DNA of 64,000 bases, taken from NCBI GenBank assembly GCA_033064195.1, contig JARBJD010000271.1, forward strand, positions 37,971-101,970, read 5' to 3'. The DNA is from Blattamonas nauphoetae. Lineage: Eukaryota; Preaxostyla; Oxymonadida. How positions within the stretch are numbered: the stretch's first letter is position 1; each line of letters opens with the position of its first letter. The notes below the pieces were generated by a model that made no database searches, had not been told where the DNA came from, and was given only the letters and a program-made list of their open reading frames with translations. Below are positions 45,671 through 57,553 of the stretch, piece by piece. Position numbers and translations under genes: made by a program.

Positions 45671-46860
45671 ACCGAGATCTTCGAGAAAGGAAAGAACGGA
45701 AAAACAATGAATGAAACTGGAAGTCGAGCTAGAGCAGAAAGTGGATGAAATACATCGTAGTCGTCAGAAAGCGGAAGTGGATTAAAGCCGAACCCTGGAG
45801 AACAATGTCGCGTTCGACCCAGATATGAATGACTCGATCGATTGAGACTATCATGATGTGCAGAGAGATCTGCAAGATGTGATAACCATCGAATATGAAT
45901 GGGAGAGGAGGAATGAAATGAAGGAGATGATGAACCGAGATTGAAAAAAGGCATATAGTTGATGGAAGAGAAAAGCGAGATTATGAAATATCTATTCAAC
46001 AAATTTGTCTAGAAAGTGAAATACAGTTCCGTGTGGGTGACAAATGAGTGTGTACCGATTTTAAACGAAATTTGTTGGACCGTTTGGGAGGAAAGTAGAA
46101 CAAAGTTGAAACTCCACAAGACTTGATCCTGCGATTAAAACCATCAGAAAGAGAACCAAGATGAGAAAAAGAGGGAATCGTACCTCTTTACATGATTTTT
46201 GAAGGTCGGGATGCGGAACGGGATGGTTATGCAGCTTGGAGATGTCGATTCATAGCGAGTCCAGTCATTCGAACCGATAGTGTGGTCGATCTCTCACATT
46301 AACTGGAGATAAAGATTAAAACCATGAAAGAAATAAAGATTACGACTTTTGAGAAGGATATGATGGAAGGATGGTGTCTGAAAGATGACACGCGGATCAT
46401 TACAAAAAAAAGAAGAGCAAAGGCAACATCATCAGTATACCATCAATACAAAGGTCCAATGCAGTTCAACGAAGCGATCTTACAGTTCTCATCCGTTATC
46501 TACAAATGGCTGTGAAAGCATCTCCTGATAGCTCAAGAACAAACCGGCACAACTGGGACATCTGGTGAGACATCATGGCAAGTTCTACACAAATCACATG
46601 TTCAATGATAGAAAGATGCATACTATATCACGTCAGAAAAGATGTTTCTCATTTTTGAACAATTGTCCCCATAAATTAGAGTTTCTCTCCCGTCTCTCAA
46701 ATGTCATAATTTTGAACAAACTCTTTCGCTGTGACATGAAGAAAGTGTCAAGAGTCCCTCCTATCACATTCATCAATTTTGAAGTCATCATCCTAAACGA
46801 CACATGTTCTCAGTTTACTTCATTTTTGTTTGTTTTGTCTCGTATTTGTTCAGATCTGTC
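45671..46860. other. no convincing gene
   Basis: Short ORFs only (46324-46515 and 46565-46882 on the plus strand), AT-rich and Lys-rich. A 213-codon minus frame (46002-45361) overlaps the first part, but its unique portion is Ser/Pro-rich and uncertain. Confidence 0.4.
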
Positions 46861-46866
46861 TATTCG

Positions 46867-47740
46867 ATGGGAGCGTGCCTGACAGGTCGTATTCACAACC
46901 AGACTGATTCATTGAAACCTACAGTCACTCCAGTGAAGTTGAATGTCGGAAATCAGCTGCAAGGATCAACTTCACATGTTCTGATGCCCGATCCTTCACC
47001 ATCGCCACTCAATTCCCCACCAATTCATCACTCGTAGGAAATACACCGACAGAAAGACACCCACACCCAATATCGAAATTAAATGTTCACTTCTCTCCCA
47101 AAAGTAGCTCGTATGACCCCAAACGTCCACAAATCTCCACTCGATTCACCAACACGCACTTCGTCCAAATCAGCCTCTCATTACAGATCAAGTCCTGCAA
47201 AAGTATCCAAAAGCAAAGACGATACATTAGTCGCACTGCCATCCGAATTCAATCATGTTCCAGCTCGGATCATCTCCAACTTCAACAAGCCTCTCTCCTC
47301 GACTGAATAAACCGTGAACCTTGCCCATGTTCGGTCTTCCTTCCTCTCCCAATGGATCATTGAGTGTGCCTCGTTCTTCTTCCTCATCAAACTCCTCTAG
47401 TACTTGCACTACCATCTCGTGATTTTGCACCCGTGTCTCTCCCCGCCGTCTCTCTCCAAATTCACACTCTTCAACACACATCCAGCGCGATGAAAGAAAT
47501 ACTACAACTCTAACTTTGCGAATGAGGATTGGAAAACCAAGCAGAATCTCAAAGCCAAATCGCTTTCCAATTCCCCACACTAACGCTGCCCCCACCGTCG
47601 CTCGACACGGATTGGGACAGGCCTCACTCACCTCCGACGAACTTCGCGGCACATCTGAGGGAGATCACCCGAACAACAAAAGAGGGGTGTACGCAGGTGT
47701 GCGAATCCACGATGACTACACATTTTCGATTTTTGTGAAA
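46867..47740 (+). CDS. possible spliced gene with N-myristoylation-type start, unrecognised
   Basis: An ATG at 46867 gives MGACLTGRIHNQTDSLKPTV, a start with Gly2 as in N-myristoylated proteins. A Pro/Ser-rich region follows (PDPSPSPLNSPPIHHS) to a stop at 47037. Similar Ser/Pro-rich, protein-like sequence continues in other plus frames (SPLDSPTRTSSKSASHYRSS at 47125-47190; TLTLPPPSLDTDWDRPHSPP at 47575-47640), suggesting exons. A 23-nt GT..AG stretch directly before the stop at about 47033 is a candidate intron, but the downstream frames do not settle. The minus strand is also open at 47652-47227. Largely disordered if real. Confidence 0.33.
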
Positions 47741-49079
47741 TAAATCAGATAACAAAACCAAAAAAGAAGTGAGATCATACGACGCATCTAAATTTCTCTT
47801 CTAACGAGCTCAATAGTGATAAACGGTCACAACTTTCTTCGGTCGTCATTATCAACGAACATGTAAGGTTTCGGTTTTGTTGAACTGGAAATTATCAGAC
47901 AGTGAATGATTTGATGCTGAAACTGGAGCTTGAAGGACAAACAACCAAAACACGGTGATATCCGACAATGGGATCAGATCGCAGAAAATGACTTCCCAAT
48001 GTCTCGTGTGTCATTCAAAAGAATCTTATTCGACTTTGTTCTTGTTTTTAGTGATATGACATCCCGAGTTTATTCTCGCAAAGGATTTGGTCGACTTCAG
48101 AAGTTGGTTCGAAGCAAACTCGGGAACTGAATGGCGACTGACTATTGTCATGTCTGAAAATGTTGATAAAAAGGGATAAAACACGACAAAGTTGGATAAA
48201 TATGTCTGGTTCCGTCTAAATGCGAATCGCTGTGAACTGTCGATTGGAGTCTGTTTCTTTTGTGATTGACTCAGAATGGCATAGGTTGGGAGACGATTCC
48301 CGAAAACAGATAAGATTTGTGCGATTGTTTGATTGACCATGTCCTTTGGATGAGATTGAACATAGAAATCGCCTGATTTTGACCGGATTGGTTTGAGGAG
48401 TGTATTGTCCGAAAAAATGTGTGAAATGAGTTGTCAACACCGATGATGTGGTGTTTGGTTTGATCACTAGTTTACTTGTTGGAGATCAGGATTAAAGAAT
48501 GGACTTCCTTTTCTTGCGAACCAATATTCGACGAGAGAGCTGAATTTGTGAGATATTTGATGAGAAGGTGACATAATCTGATATTTAGAAGTGGAAAACT
48601 GACTTTCTGTGATTGATAAGGTCTCAAAAGAAGATGCAATCGAAACCAATTTTCTGAAATGGGCGAGCGAAATGAAACGAACAAGGAATGAAATGGCAAA
48701 AGAAAGGTATGAGACGTGATCTCCTCTTCCTTCTATTGGTCACGACTCAATCTGGTGCGTTTTTGAGGATAGTGCGAAGTCATCGTGGATTCGCACAGGT
48801 GTCGATGAAAAAGTGCTAGAAGGAGAGGGAGGAAGAGGTCCAATGAGTCGGGAGGATGCGTAGATGCAGAGAACAGATAACATGGACGATCAGAGTAAAA
48901 TAGCCAAGTCGGATGCTGAGATACGATCTCCAGTGTTGACTGCTCTGATCTCTCTAATATAGGATTGTTCTGATCTAAAATTCATCATTTTCAATTGAAT
49001 GTCGTTCCAGTTTTTCCACTTCATGATCTAGGTGATAAAAGAATTGTATTTCTACGAATCATGACATTGATCAGACCAA
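47741..49079. other. no gene seen
   Basis: AT-rich, with ORFs of at most 104 codons and no domain. Confidence 0.5.
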
Positions 49080-49297
49080 CACAGTTTTCTTCCACTTGAT
49101 CGAATCTCATTCACCTTTTCCGCTTCTGATTCATCCGAAATGAACGTAAAACTGAACTTTGTATTGAAAAATGAATGCTAAACATCGTATCACATCATCT
49201 ACATGCCGTTTTGAACAGAACCCTCTCATCGTCTAATTAAGCGCCAAAAGCCCGTGTCCTATGATAGGACACGGGCTTTTGGAGGAGGACATGCCGA
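49080..49297. repeat. left inverted terminal repeat of the DIRS-like element
   Basis: It pairs with 52069-52290. The innermost 75 bases include a palindrome (AAAAGCCCGTGTCCTATGA and its complement) and end in GGAGGACATGCCGAC. The outer 100 or so bases are clearly related to the other arm but more diverged. Confidence 0.8.
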
Positions 49298-52068
49298 CTC
49301 CTGGTAACAATCCACCTCCTCATCTCACCCGCATAGTTGTTTCTCGTCTGATCAGTGAATCCACTCTTCCAAACCGACGCTGCTTCAACCGAAAAACCCT
49401 TCATCTTCGCTAATTCATCCCAGATGTCCTTCGAATCCAACAACATATCAGCACTCCATCCGGTAATCTTGCCCCGCTTGCCCTCAATCCCATTCCCTCC
49501 TCCAACACATCTCTGCTTCTCCCTACTATCATCCTTCGCTCTGCCAACCTTTCCAACTCCGCCACGCCCAACAGTGCTGGCCAATCGAACGCCAATACTT
49601 GCGCTTCCACGCCTTCCCTCGCGATCTTCCGTACGACTTGCAGAAGCAGAGGATTCGGAGGGAACGCATAGACGACGTCTTTTCTCCAATCCATGAGGAG
49701 TCCGTTTGCCGCCACTGCTGTCTTTTCTTTCTTCCAACTCGCAAACCGGGGCAGCTGTGTGTTTGTCTCTGACGCAAACGCATCCAACGTCGGGAGGCAC
49801 CTCATCTGAGTGCATATTCTCCTGAAAACTTCCCTCTTCAGCATGTAGTCGGATCCGTCCTCCATTCGGGACAGACGATCCGCCAACTGGTTGTCTGTAC
49901 CGGGGAGATGCACTGCCGTCAACCTTCCCCGGAACTGTTCCACCTCGCAAAGGATATCTGTGAGAAGCGGGAGGAGACTCAACGAGCACGCCAATCTGTT
50001 TACGTCGAAGACTGTTGTTGTGTTGTCGCTTTGGAGGAGAACGTGGTCTCCTGCCACAATCCTCCCCTCTTTCCTCATCGTCGACAGCGCCACTCCTACT
50101 GCCCTCATCTCCCTCCAATTCGACGATTTCGCCCTTTCCTCCTCGTTGAACCGACTCTGAAATATGATTCTTTCTTCTCCCTGTCTCTCCAGAACTGCTC
50201 CCATGCCCCATTCCGACGCGTCCGTCGTGAGTGTCACAGTCGGCACGAAGGGACGGATGCTTGCAGAAGGCGTGTCTTCCAGACGGCTCTTCCACCAATC
50301 CAGCTCGTCCATCTCCTTCTTCCCCAACAAGCCCGTCGTCGCGTACGACCCTCGACCAAGCAACTCCTCCTTCCTGTGAGTGAGATGTCTTGTCCTGATG
50401 TGTGCTTGCATTTCCGCCAGCGAGAACGATTAGAGTGTGCCAATGAGCGAGGCTGGAGACCAAACCTTGCATGGTTTCCCTTTCTGCGCCTGAATGAGTT
50501 TGGCGGCGACCTTCTTTTGAGCTGCCGCTACTTTCACTTCTGGAACTGCCACTGTCATCGTCTGACTGTCCCATATGAAGCCCAGGAACTCCATCTTCTG
50601 GGCGGGACAAAGTTGTGACTTGGTCTTGTTGACTGTGAATCCGAAGTTGTCTAGTTCCATCAATACCCTCTCGACCTTGATCATCAACCCCTCCTCTGTC
50701 TCGTCCAATACTAGAATATCGTCCAAGTACGCGATCATCCTCACGGTCGGCCTCAGTCGAGAGACGACGACCCTCATCAACTTCGTAAAGATCAACGGGG
50801 CTAACGACAGCCCAAACGGCAGGGTCGAGTGCTGATAAAAACTCTGGTCTAAGCGAAAGCATAGATATGGCTGAGATGTCGGAAGGATGGGAACGTGTTG
50901 ATACGCCAGAGTCAGGTCGATCTTGCTCATCCAATCTCCCGGTTTGATCAGTTGTGAGACTACTCTTGTCCCCTCCATCTTGAAGTGTTGCGACTCCAAA
51001 AACTTGTTGGCTGGTCGACAGTCGAGAATCCGGCGAAACGTCCCATCGGACTTCGGTACCAGAAAGGAGTTGTTGAGAAGAGTCACTTCCTCTTCTTGCA
51101 CTTCCTTGATCATCCTTTCCTCCAGCTCCTTCTTTATTATCGCCTCGAAAGCTGTTCTCTCCCTCTCGCTCTTCAGTATGATTCGCGATTGCCCTCTGCT
51201 GACCGGACTTGAGTTGAATGGAATCACAATGCCCTCCTTCATACTGGGCCATCCGACTTTGGCCCAGGCGTCCGCCCGCTGAGACAGGAAGCCACCAATT
51301 CCGCGGCCTTCCCTGTCGTTCTCCTGCTTTTGAAAGAAAAGTTGTAGACGAAAGTTGAAATGATTCTTTGGCTTGTCTAACGTAAGATGGTTGACTGAAC
51401 TGTGTGGTGTTGGTTGTGTGGGATGATGAAGTGATTGTGTTTGGGTGACGTGAAGATGGTATCGAGCCTCTATTGTTTTGACTGGTTGATCTGGGTGTTT
51501 CGAAGCGCTGGGAAAGAACCCAGTTGTTGTGGGGGGCGACCTCTCCACGGGCCTGGCCGATTCTGTTGCCACCGAGTCCCCCAGGCTCTGTCTTGACTTG
51601 GCCGCTGCCCCCAGTTCTGGCTTCCGGGACGAAAAAACCGAGGCTGTTGGGTCTGCCTCACCGCGGCCGCCGCTGCTCGCACTTGTCTGGCCTGATTGAT
51701 TTCCTGCTGCAATAGTTCCCGCTGTCTTCTCGCATTATCCTCCTGGACCTCATCCCCTTGCGAACCTGGCAATATATCGCAATTAATAACTTTCCTCACC
51801 TGTTCCACTCGTTTCACTAACTCTGCCGCCTTCAACCCCTGTAGACAAATTGCTTGTGCAGTTGGCATTCCCTGTCTGACTGCCTCGAACATCCCCACTG
51901 CCAATTGAACATTCAGGAATGTTTCCTTCTTTAGTTGGACCAACAGGTTCTCAACCTTTCGATTCTTTGAGGACACGAATTGCTTCAGGACATCCTCGTT
52001 CAACTGCATTCCATCAGCAAACTTCACCACATCACGCACAGCCCCCAAAGCCTGCTGATCCCTTGGCT

Positions 52069-52290
52069 TGGGTCGGCATGTCCTCCTCCAAAAACCCGTG
52101 TCCTACGAGAGGACACGGGTTTTTGGCGCTTAATTAGGCGATGAGAGGGTTCAATTCAAAAAAGCATGTAGATGATGTGATACGATGTGTAGCATTACTT
52201 CTACAACACAAAATTCAATTTTACGATCATTTTATGTGAATCGGAAGCGAAAACGGTGAACTTTGTTCGAACAGCAGAAATTGAAAAATG
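52069..52290. repeat. right inverted terminal repeat of the DIRS-like element
   Basis: GTCGGCATGTCCTCCTCC at its inner edge, the palindrome around CCTACGAGAGG, and CGCTTAATTAGGCGATGAG are the inverted counterpart of the left repeat. Confidence 0.8.
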
Positions 52291-52438
52291 AAGGTCCGAT
52301 CAAGATCTTGATTCGTCAAAATACTCGACTCTGACCATCTCCATTACAAATTAAGAAACATTGAAGACATTCATGTTGTTGTTTTGATTGATAATCAGAT
52401 AAGCACCGGATTAGAGGGCGGGAGCAGCGAATACTGAC

Positions 52439-52584
52439 CTCGCATCTCAACGGCCGCTTCACCACTCCACTCGTCGAGAGGGCAGTCATTCTTCGTTCGG
52501 AAGTCAGTGTCACACGACAGACATGTTGTCTCCTTTTATGGCGTCAATGAAAGAGTCGGTGTCTCCAGCAGGAAGATCTGGCAT
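52439..52584 (-). CDS. host-like coding fragment with a 25-nt intron
   Basis: Two short exons, 52584-52516 (MPDLPAGDTDSFIDAIKGDN) and 52490-52439 (NDCPLDEWSGEAAVEMR), join in frame over a 25-nt GT..AG intron at 52491-52515. The next GT (GTCAGTATTC) could be another donor. The remaining exons are not found, and the DIRS-like element begins 150 bp further on. The family is unknown. Confidence 0.4.
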
Positions 52585-53246
52585 TCTCACGGTAAGATGT
52601 TGGCTTCAATCACGGTGTAGTCACGCACGCATCATGTGGATCGGTATGGCGAGGAAGGATATCTTTATTTTGAGGAGGACGAGGGGTGTGAGAGAGGTGC
52701 CACACTGACGCCAAATCTGAAGGGATATGGTAAGAATGAGAAAGAATCAAGGAAAATATGAAAGGGGAGACGAAAAAAATAGCAAAAAAGATGAGAAAGG
52801 CTCAGTAGTGAATGATTAAGGACGAATGAAAAGTTGGTTAACTGAATCGACTTCAAACACATTTGTGCCCGCTTTCTTTGATTGTTCAGCATCCACCTTC
52901 CACTGATGTTTGAATAAGGCTAGTGAGATCGTACAAAACCCGTTAATCGGCTTCTCTGTGAAGATCGACATAGATCCCATCAACACAGGTAGGATGCGAC
53001 CAATGTGAAAGTATGACAGTTTCTATGTAGGGAAAGGAAGAGGGAGAGTTGGTAGCAGATGAGGAGGGAAAGAAAGACAAGAATCGTGGAATCGAGATCT
53101 TCATTGAAAATGGTTCAAAAAATCGTCAAATACTCCAAATTAACGAAGTAATGAGCATACATCGTTCACACCCGTTCATCTTTCCCCCTTAATCCTCAGC
53201 ACACAGCACACCACTCCCACAAGCAGCTCAATCGCCCGTGCCCTCC

Positions 53247-53828
53247 TTATCCAATCATCATCGCTAACAAATACGAAAAAGTCGCCACAACTGACAGTGT
53301 TGAGTTGATATCTTTGTCGGTTGGCGTTCCAGACGAATCGATCAGCTTCTGCGGCGCTGGCATGAAGGCATTAGTTTGGATCAGAGTTTGCGGTGTCGTC
53401 AGCTCGACAGGAAGTGGGAGAATCGTCCCGTTCTCCATAATTTGCGCTGTTTTGGATGTTTCGTCCATCCGAAGCGGGGTCACGAAGGGAACAGTGGAAT
53501 CGGCAGCAGTTCTCGCTGTCTGAGCGAGAGTGTCCTCAACGACCGAAATCCTTCGCTCACTCACTCATCCTTCTCCCAACGCCATTTGCGACGATGAATT
53601 GACGATAGAGCGGTTGAGCGTGGAGTGCATGCGGAGGGAGGACGCGAGGGCGTCGTCAAAAGTTCGGAGCAGCGGGGTGAACGGGGAAAGGAGTATTTCG
53701 ATGTAGTAGTGTGAGTGGGAGAGCACCAGCTGGAGAGAGGGAGAGGAGGAAGCAATGAAAACAGAATTGGATCGACAAAGAATAAGCAAAGGCGTCGAAA
53801 TCCAGAACGAAAGCTTCTCCTTCCACAC
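53247..53828 (-). CDS. hypothetical protein, probably two exons
   Basis: The upstream frame (53828-53565) encodes YYIEILLSPFTPLLRTFDDA, and the downstream frame (53564-53247) RRISVVEDTLAQTARTAADS, ending FSYLLAMMIG. They are in the same phase, separated by one in-frame stop; a 30-nt GT..AG intron around it (about 53552-53581) would join them as QMAISVVEDTLAQ. A neighbouring frame at 53896-53561 is also open. No domain is recognised. The C-terminal hydrophobic segment might be a membrane anchor. Confidence 0.42.
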
Positions 53829-54455
53829 ATATCATCGTTCATCCGTCGCTTCTCATCTGCTTTTCTTAGCTTGTGTGGCACGTAATTGATGTTCACAGCA
53901 AGTCAAAGTTCTCCCTCTTCGTGCTATGATGATTGTGTTGCGTTGTAAGATAGACATGGCAAGTTAATGTGAAAAATGTCGGTGATTCCGAGAAGAGAAC
54001 GAGAACGATTGCATTTTGGTGCTGTGTCAAAGAAGGATATCAAGGCGAGAAGATGAAAGTGACGTCAGAATCAGGAGTTGGAAAACTGAAAGAGTGTCAA
54101 GATTCACAATAGCAAACTGGGTATTTCCGTTGTGGAGCCAATAGATACTCAAACAAGACATTTCCACGGAGAGAGATCATCAGAAGGCGAGAGATAATAA
54201 ATACAACATTCCCAACAACACTATGCCGGCGAGAAACCTGAAATGAAGAGCAATAGGTGAGGATAAGGAGAGAGAGAGGAAATTGGAGAAAGAACAACCT
54301 CCGAGAGTAAGGAGGGGAGACGGTGCATACAGTCGAAAAGGTAAAACTGCAAGGACGTAATATGAGAGAAATGATATTGACCTATGTTTTATTCTCTTCA
54401 CAGTAGAGTTCTGTGGGGATAGTTTTGACGCCAATAACCAAACCAGCCTTGTTGG

Positions 54456-54851
54456 TCAGTTTGGAGGTGAAATGTCCAATTGGGGGATGGATCCGATCTC
54501 TGTCAAGAACACTCGTTGGAATTGTTCAATTTGGTTTTCAGCAACAATTTCGACAGAAAAACAGAGATAAACCAAATCATTGTGGAAATGGAGATGTATA
54601 CAGAGAAAAGAGGGTAATTTGAAAAGTGAGATGTCACGACGACTTCGTCGTTTCGAATCAATTGAAAATATGAGATTAAACAAATGTAAATTGGTCTCTT
54701 CATCACTTATTTCGTCATGTGTTGTCTTCATTCCAGTGGAAGAGTGAAAGACAGTCGCTTGGGTTTTTGAATTGAAGTTCCGAACCCATGCCTGAGGGTT
54801 GAGCTTATACAGTCTGAGAAATCTCAGAAAACATCTGATTAAAACAGACAT
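54456..54851 (-). CDS. hypothetical protein, 131 aa
   Basis: A true ATG at 54851 opens 131 codons: MSVLIRCFLRFLRLYKLNPQ, then a more acidic middle (DEISDEETNLHLFNLIFSID) and a hydrophobic stretch (HFHNDLVYLCFSVEIVAENQ). Composition is protein-like, but there is no domain and the opposite strand also carries an 86-codon ORF (54799-55059). It may be a single-exon gene or chance. Confidence 0.28.
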   Translation of the reverse strand: MSVLIRCFLRFLRLYKLNPQAWVRNFNSKTQATVFHSSTGMKTTHDEISDEETNLHLFNLIFSIDSKRRSRRDISLFKLPSFLCIHLHFHNDLVYLCFSVEIVAENQIEQFQRVFLTEIGSIPQLDISPPN

Positions 54852-56924
54852 TAGAGCTGGAAGGTCAAACGGCCGAAGGGTCGAAATATCTGATCCTGTC
54901 CTTTCCTCTCAGAGATTCCTTCCGTTTCGCACTGCGCGACACTCCAAATCTTGGTATTCAGCAGTGCGTCGGTGTTCGACAGAATGCTTCCAGAAATTTA
55001 TCGAAGAATGCACAATTTCGGCTGAGATGGGAAGAGTGTTGGAAACCATGGAACAATAACGCCGCGATATCATCGTATAGTCTGAAATAATGAAGGAAAA
55101 TGGACGATACCCGATGAAATCATGGATTGTTTTCGTTCTTAACGTGGAATTGTATCTTGTTGCGATCTGTCAACATGAGTCGGTTTGTGTTCAGTTTAAT
55201 TCCAACTCTCGTCGTTCGGAAGAACATTTCTGACAAATGATGAATATTGGGATAATCGTTCTAACAAAGCTGAACTGAAATCATATGCACACCGTTGAAG
55301 CGCTGAAAGGGAACTTCAGTCGAACATGACGGGAGCACTTGTTTGATGGTGGAAACAACGCTATATCTCATTAGAGTGTGCAAATTCTGCATGTTGCGAG
55401 AGATGAAGGCGTCTGGACGCGATGAGAGGATGAGAAGAGGAAGATCAAACCATGAAGTTTCTTTTTCTCGACGCATCGTTGACGTCGTTTCTCAGCGTCT
55501 ATTGTTTGAAAAGTTTAGATACATAAAAACCGTGAAATGGAGGAAATAGGAAAAACGGACGCTTCCGTCAGCCTTGCAGTTTTACCTTTTCGACTGTAGA
55601 CATGATATGGAACCTTCTCCTCCAAATAACGAGAGGAAAATAAAAAGAACAGAAGACGGAAAGTCACATGAGAAGTTTATCTCCCCCTGATCACATACTG
55701 GACAGGGAAGGAGCACATGGAGGGGAGGGGCGTGCGGGGAGGTGGTAGGGGGAGGGGAGCGCGTGTGAGGATGTGGTTGGAGGAGGGGAGCGCGTTTCGG
55801 AGTGGAGTGCGAAAGGAGACGGTTGGGTGTGGAGCGAGTGGTGAGGCGGGTTCCGATGGGAGGGAAGTGGGCCGGAACATCTGACTTATATTTCCAGCTT
55901 CACATCTGGCTCGACCAAGCTATCCATTTCATCTAACTAAAGATAAATTGGTTACGAAGAGGGAGAAAAAAGCGAGAAGGATACATTGGTTCGAAGGCCG
56001 GCATATCTCATTTCAATTTTCCCACTTCACAAATCAGTACGATCAAGCTATCCATTCCTCCAACTAAAGAGTATGAGGTCAAAACATGAGAGAACAGAGA
56101 CAGAGACACGCATACTTAAGGATGAAAGGTACATCATTCGAACCGCAGTTTCGGAGTTTGTGGAATTATGTGTGGAGACATGGGATGTGCGGCAGATTGT
56201 GCAAATTGTTTTGAAAACAAAGTCGATGTGATAATACACAAAGGGGAATGCATCCCACCGACTTTGTGTATGTTTTATTTCCTATATTCTGAAAGGGGGA
56301 ATGAGTTCGATGAAAGCGACCATTTTGTGCATAGTCCCAGAGAGTGGTCTGTGGGAGGAGTCAAAGAAATGACAGGATGAGTCGGCGAGAGAGACGGAGG
56401 ACGAGTGTTGGCCGGAAGTCCTTCCCTTTCAAATGAAGATTGTGTTCTCATCTGAAGGGAATGAATGTGGGGGAAACTCAAACGGTCTGGAGGCAATTAT
56501 CTGGTGGAGGCTGGGAGGAAATGAGAAAATGGGATTGTGATATGACCACGAAACTTGGACGAGTTAGATACTTCGAGCTAGTTCACCTGAGAGTCATCTG
56601 GTTCTTTCCTTCTGTCATTTTTGTCTTGAGCTTTCTCGAGTCGTTTATGTAGTCCGAAGTAGTGGTATAAGCGAAATGGGAACCAAACTGGCATAGGTGA
56701 TACTCCTAGGAGAATTGGAACGAGAAATCATTTTGAATCTCAGAGCCAATTGATTTTTTTTAATATGACTCATTCTAATTTCCATCTCACTTACTACTGA
56801 AAATATTGACATTTCAGAGTAGTCAATATTTGGCCGTAAATTCAAAAATAAAGGCGAAAAACGGACCTCTTGAAAAGTGTCTTTTTTGAAACAAATTTTG
56901 AGTACTTTTAGAAAACAACGTCGA
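54852..56924. other. no convincing gene; one imperfect tandem duplication
   Basis: ORFs are short. At 55898-55945 and 56025-56070 the stretch CTTCACA...CAAGCTATCCATT...AACTAAAGA occurs twice with about 80% identity by eye. A GA/GT-rich stretch at 55715-55870 is skewed to purines on the plus strand. Confidence 0.45.
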
Positions 56925-56940
56925 TTTCTTTTTTTATTCA

Positions 56941-56959
56941 ATTTTTTAATTTGTATAAA
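56941..56959 (+). promoter_or_regulatory. element promoter-like motif, copy 1
   Basis: ATTTTTTAATTTGTATAAA lies directly before the ATG at 56960. The same T-run plus AATTTGTAT core recurs before the second small gene, and a looser form before the polymerase gene. Its position touching the ATG suggests a core promoter of a compact viral kind. Confidence 0.6.
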
Positions 56960-57553
56960 ATGAGCAGCGTCTTGACACCAACACAACTACTGGAAATTTT
57001 GGACAAAGAAGATTTGAAAATGAAATCACCTCCAACTCTCAATCGACAAGGAACAACATATCTCACAGGAAGCACTTTCGAATACTATCTCGAAGAGAAA
57101 CCAGATGAAACTTATCAAGTGTACGTCAATAGTTTCGTCAAAGGATACAGACCACATCTGAATCGCCAGAAATATCTTCGACCAGCAAATCGTTGTACAA
57201 AAGAGAAGCTTATTGAATCAATGAAAAATGAGAATTGTGAACTCATTTCTGAATACACTCATTCAAGTACTCCAGTAACATATCGACATGAAGGAATTGA
57301 ATGGATAGTGATCCCATCAAAATGGATGAAAGGATTCAGAACTCATCAGAACAAACGAAAACGATACACACAATCGTTTGTTGAAAATGAATTGAAAAAA
57401 GAGAATTGTGAACTCATTGGAACATACACAAAGGTACTTGAGCCATTCAAATATCGCGATTTACGAACAAAGAATGAGTACTACGTTCGCTTGGACAATT
57501 GGTTGTATTTTGGAGACCGTCCTCACTTGAAAAAGTACCATGAAAGGTCTTGA
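56960..57553 (+). CDS. small repeat-domain protein of the virus-like element, about 197 aa
   Basis: The start is the ATG at 56960 (MSSVLTPTQLLEILDKED). Three related units of roughly 55-60 residues can be seen, with the pattern NCELIxxYT...PVTYRHEGIEW...P.KW.KG.R.H in the middle unit and NCELIGTYTKVLEPFKYRDL in the last. It resembles repeated small beta-rich domains found in viral or homing-endonuclease accessory proteins, but the Cys residues of zinc-ribbon forms are absent, so function is not assigned. It is a paralogue of 59263-59652, and both share the upstream motif. Confidence 0.65.
   Translation: MSSVLTPTQLLEILDKEDLKMKSPPTLNRQGTTYLTGSTFEYYLEEKPDETYQVYVNSFVKGYRPHLNRQKYLRPANRCTKEKLIESMKNENCELISEYTHSSTPVTYRHEGIEWIVIPSKWMKGFRTHQNKRKRYTQSFVENELKKENCELIGTYTKVLEPFKYRDLRTKNEYYVRLDNWLYFGDRPHLKKYHERS

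Larger units (their letters stand above)
49080..52290 (-). mobile_element. DIRS-like tyrosine-recombinase retroelement, nearly whole (fossil)
   Basis: It is read on the minus strand between inverted terminal repeats. Parts in order: a gag-like region (about 52050-51470), a reverse transcriptase (about 51570-50430) with the YLDD box and FGLSLAPLIFTK, an RNase H region (about 50250-49900, starting at TDASEWGMGAVL), and the start of a tyrosine-recombinase-like region near the left end (VWKSGFTDQTRNNYAGEMR). Overlapping frames are normal for DIRS elements. It looks largely whole, with perhaps one or two breaks; the recombinase seems incomplete inside the repeats. The inner parts of the two terminal repeats are very similar, so the insertion is probably fairly young. 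A truncated relative lies at 20.7-21.9 kb. Confidence 0.82.

Noticed and set aside
47227-47652. Minus-strand 141-codon ORF
   Set aside because: It overlaps a plus-strand Pro/Ser-rich region with more protein-like phrases; no domain supports it, although neither strand is certain.
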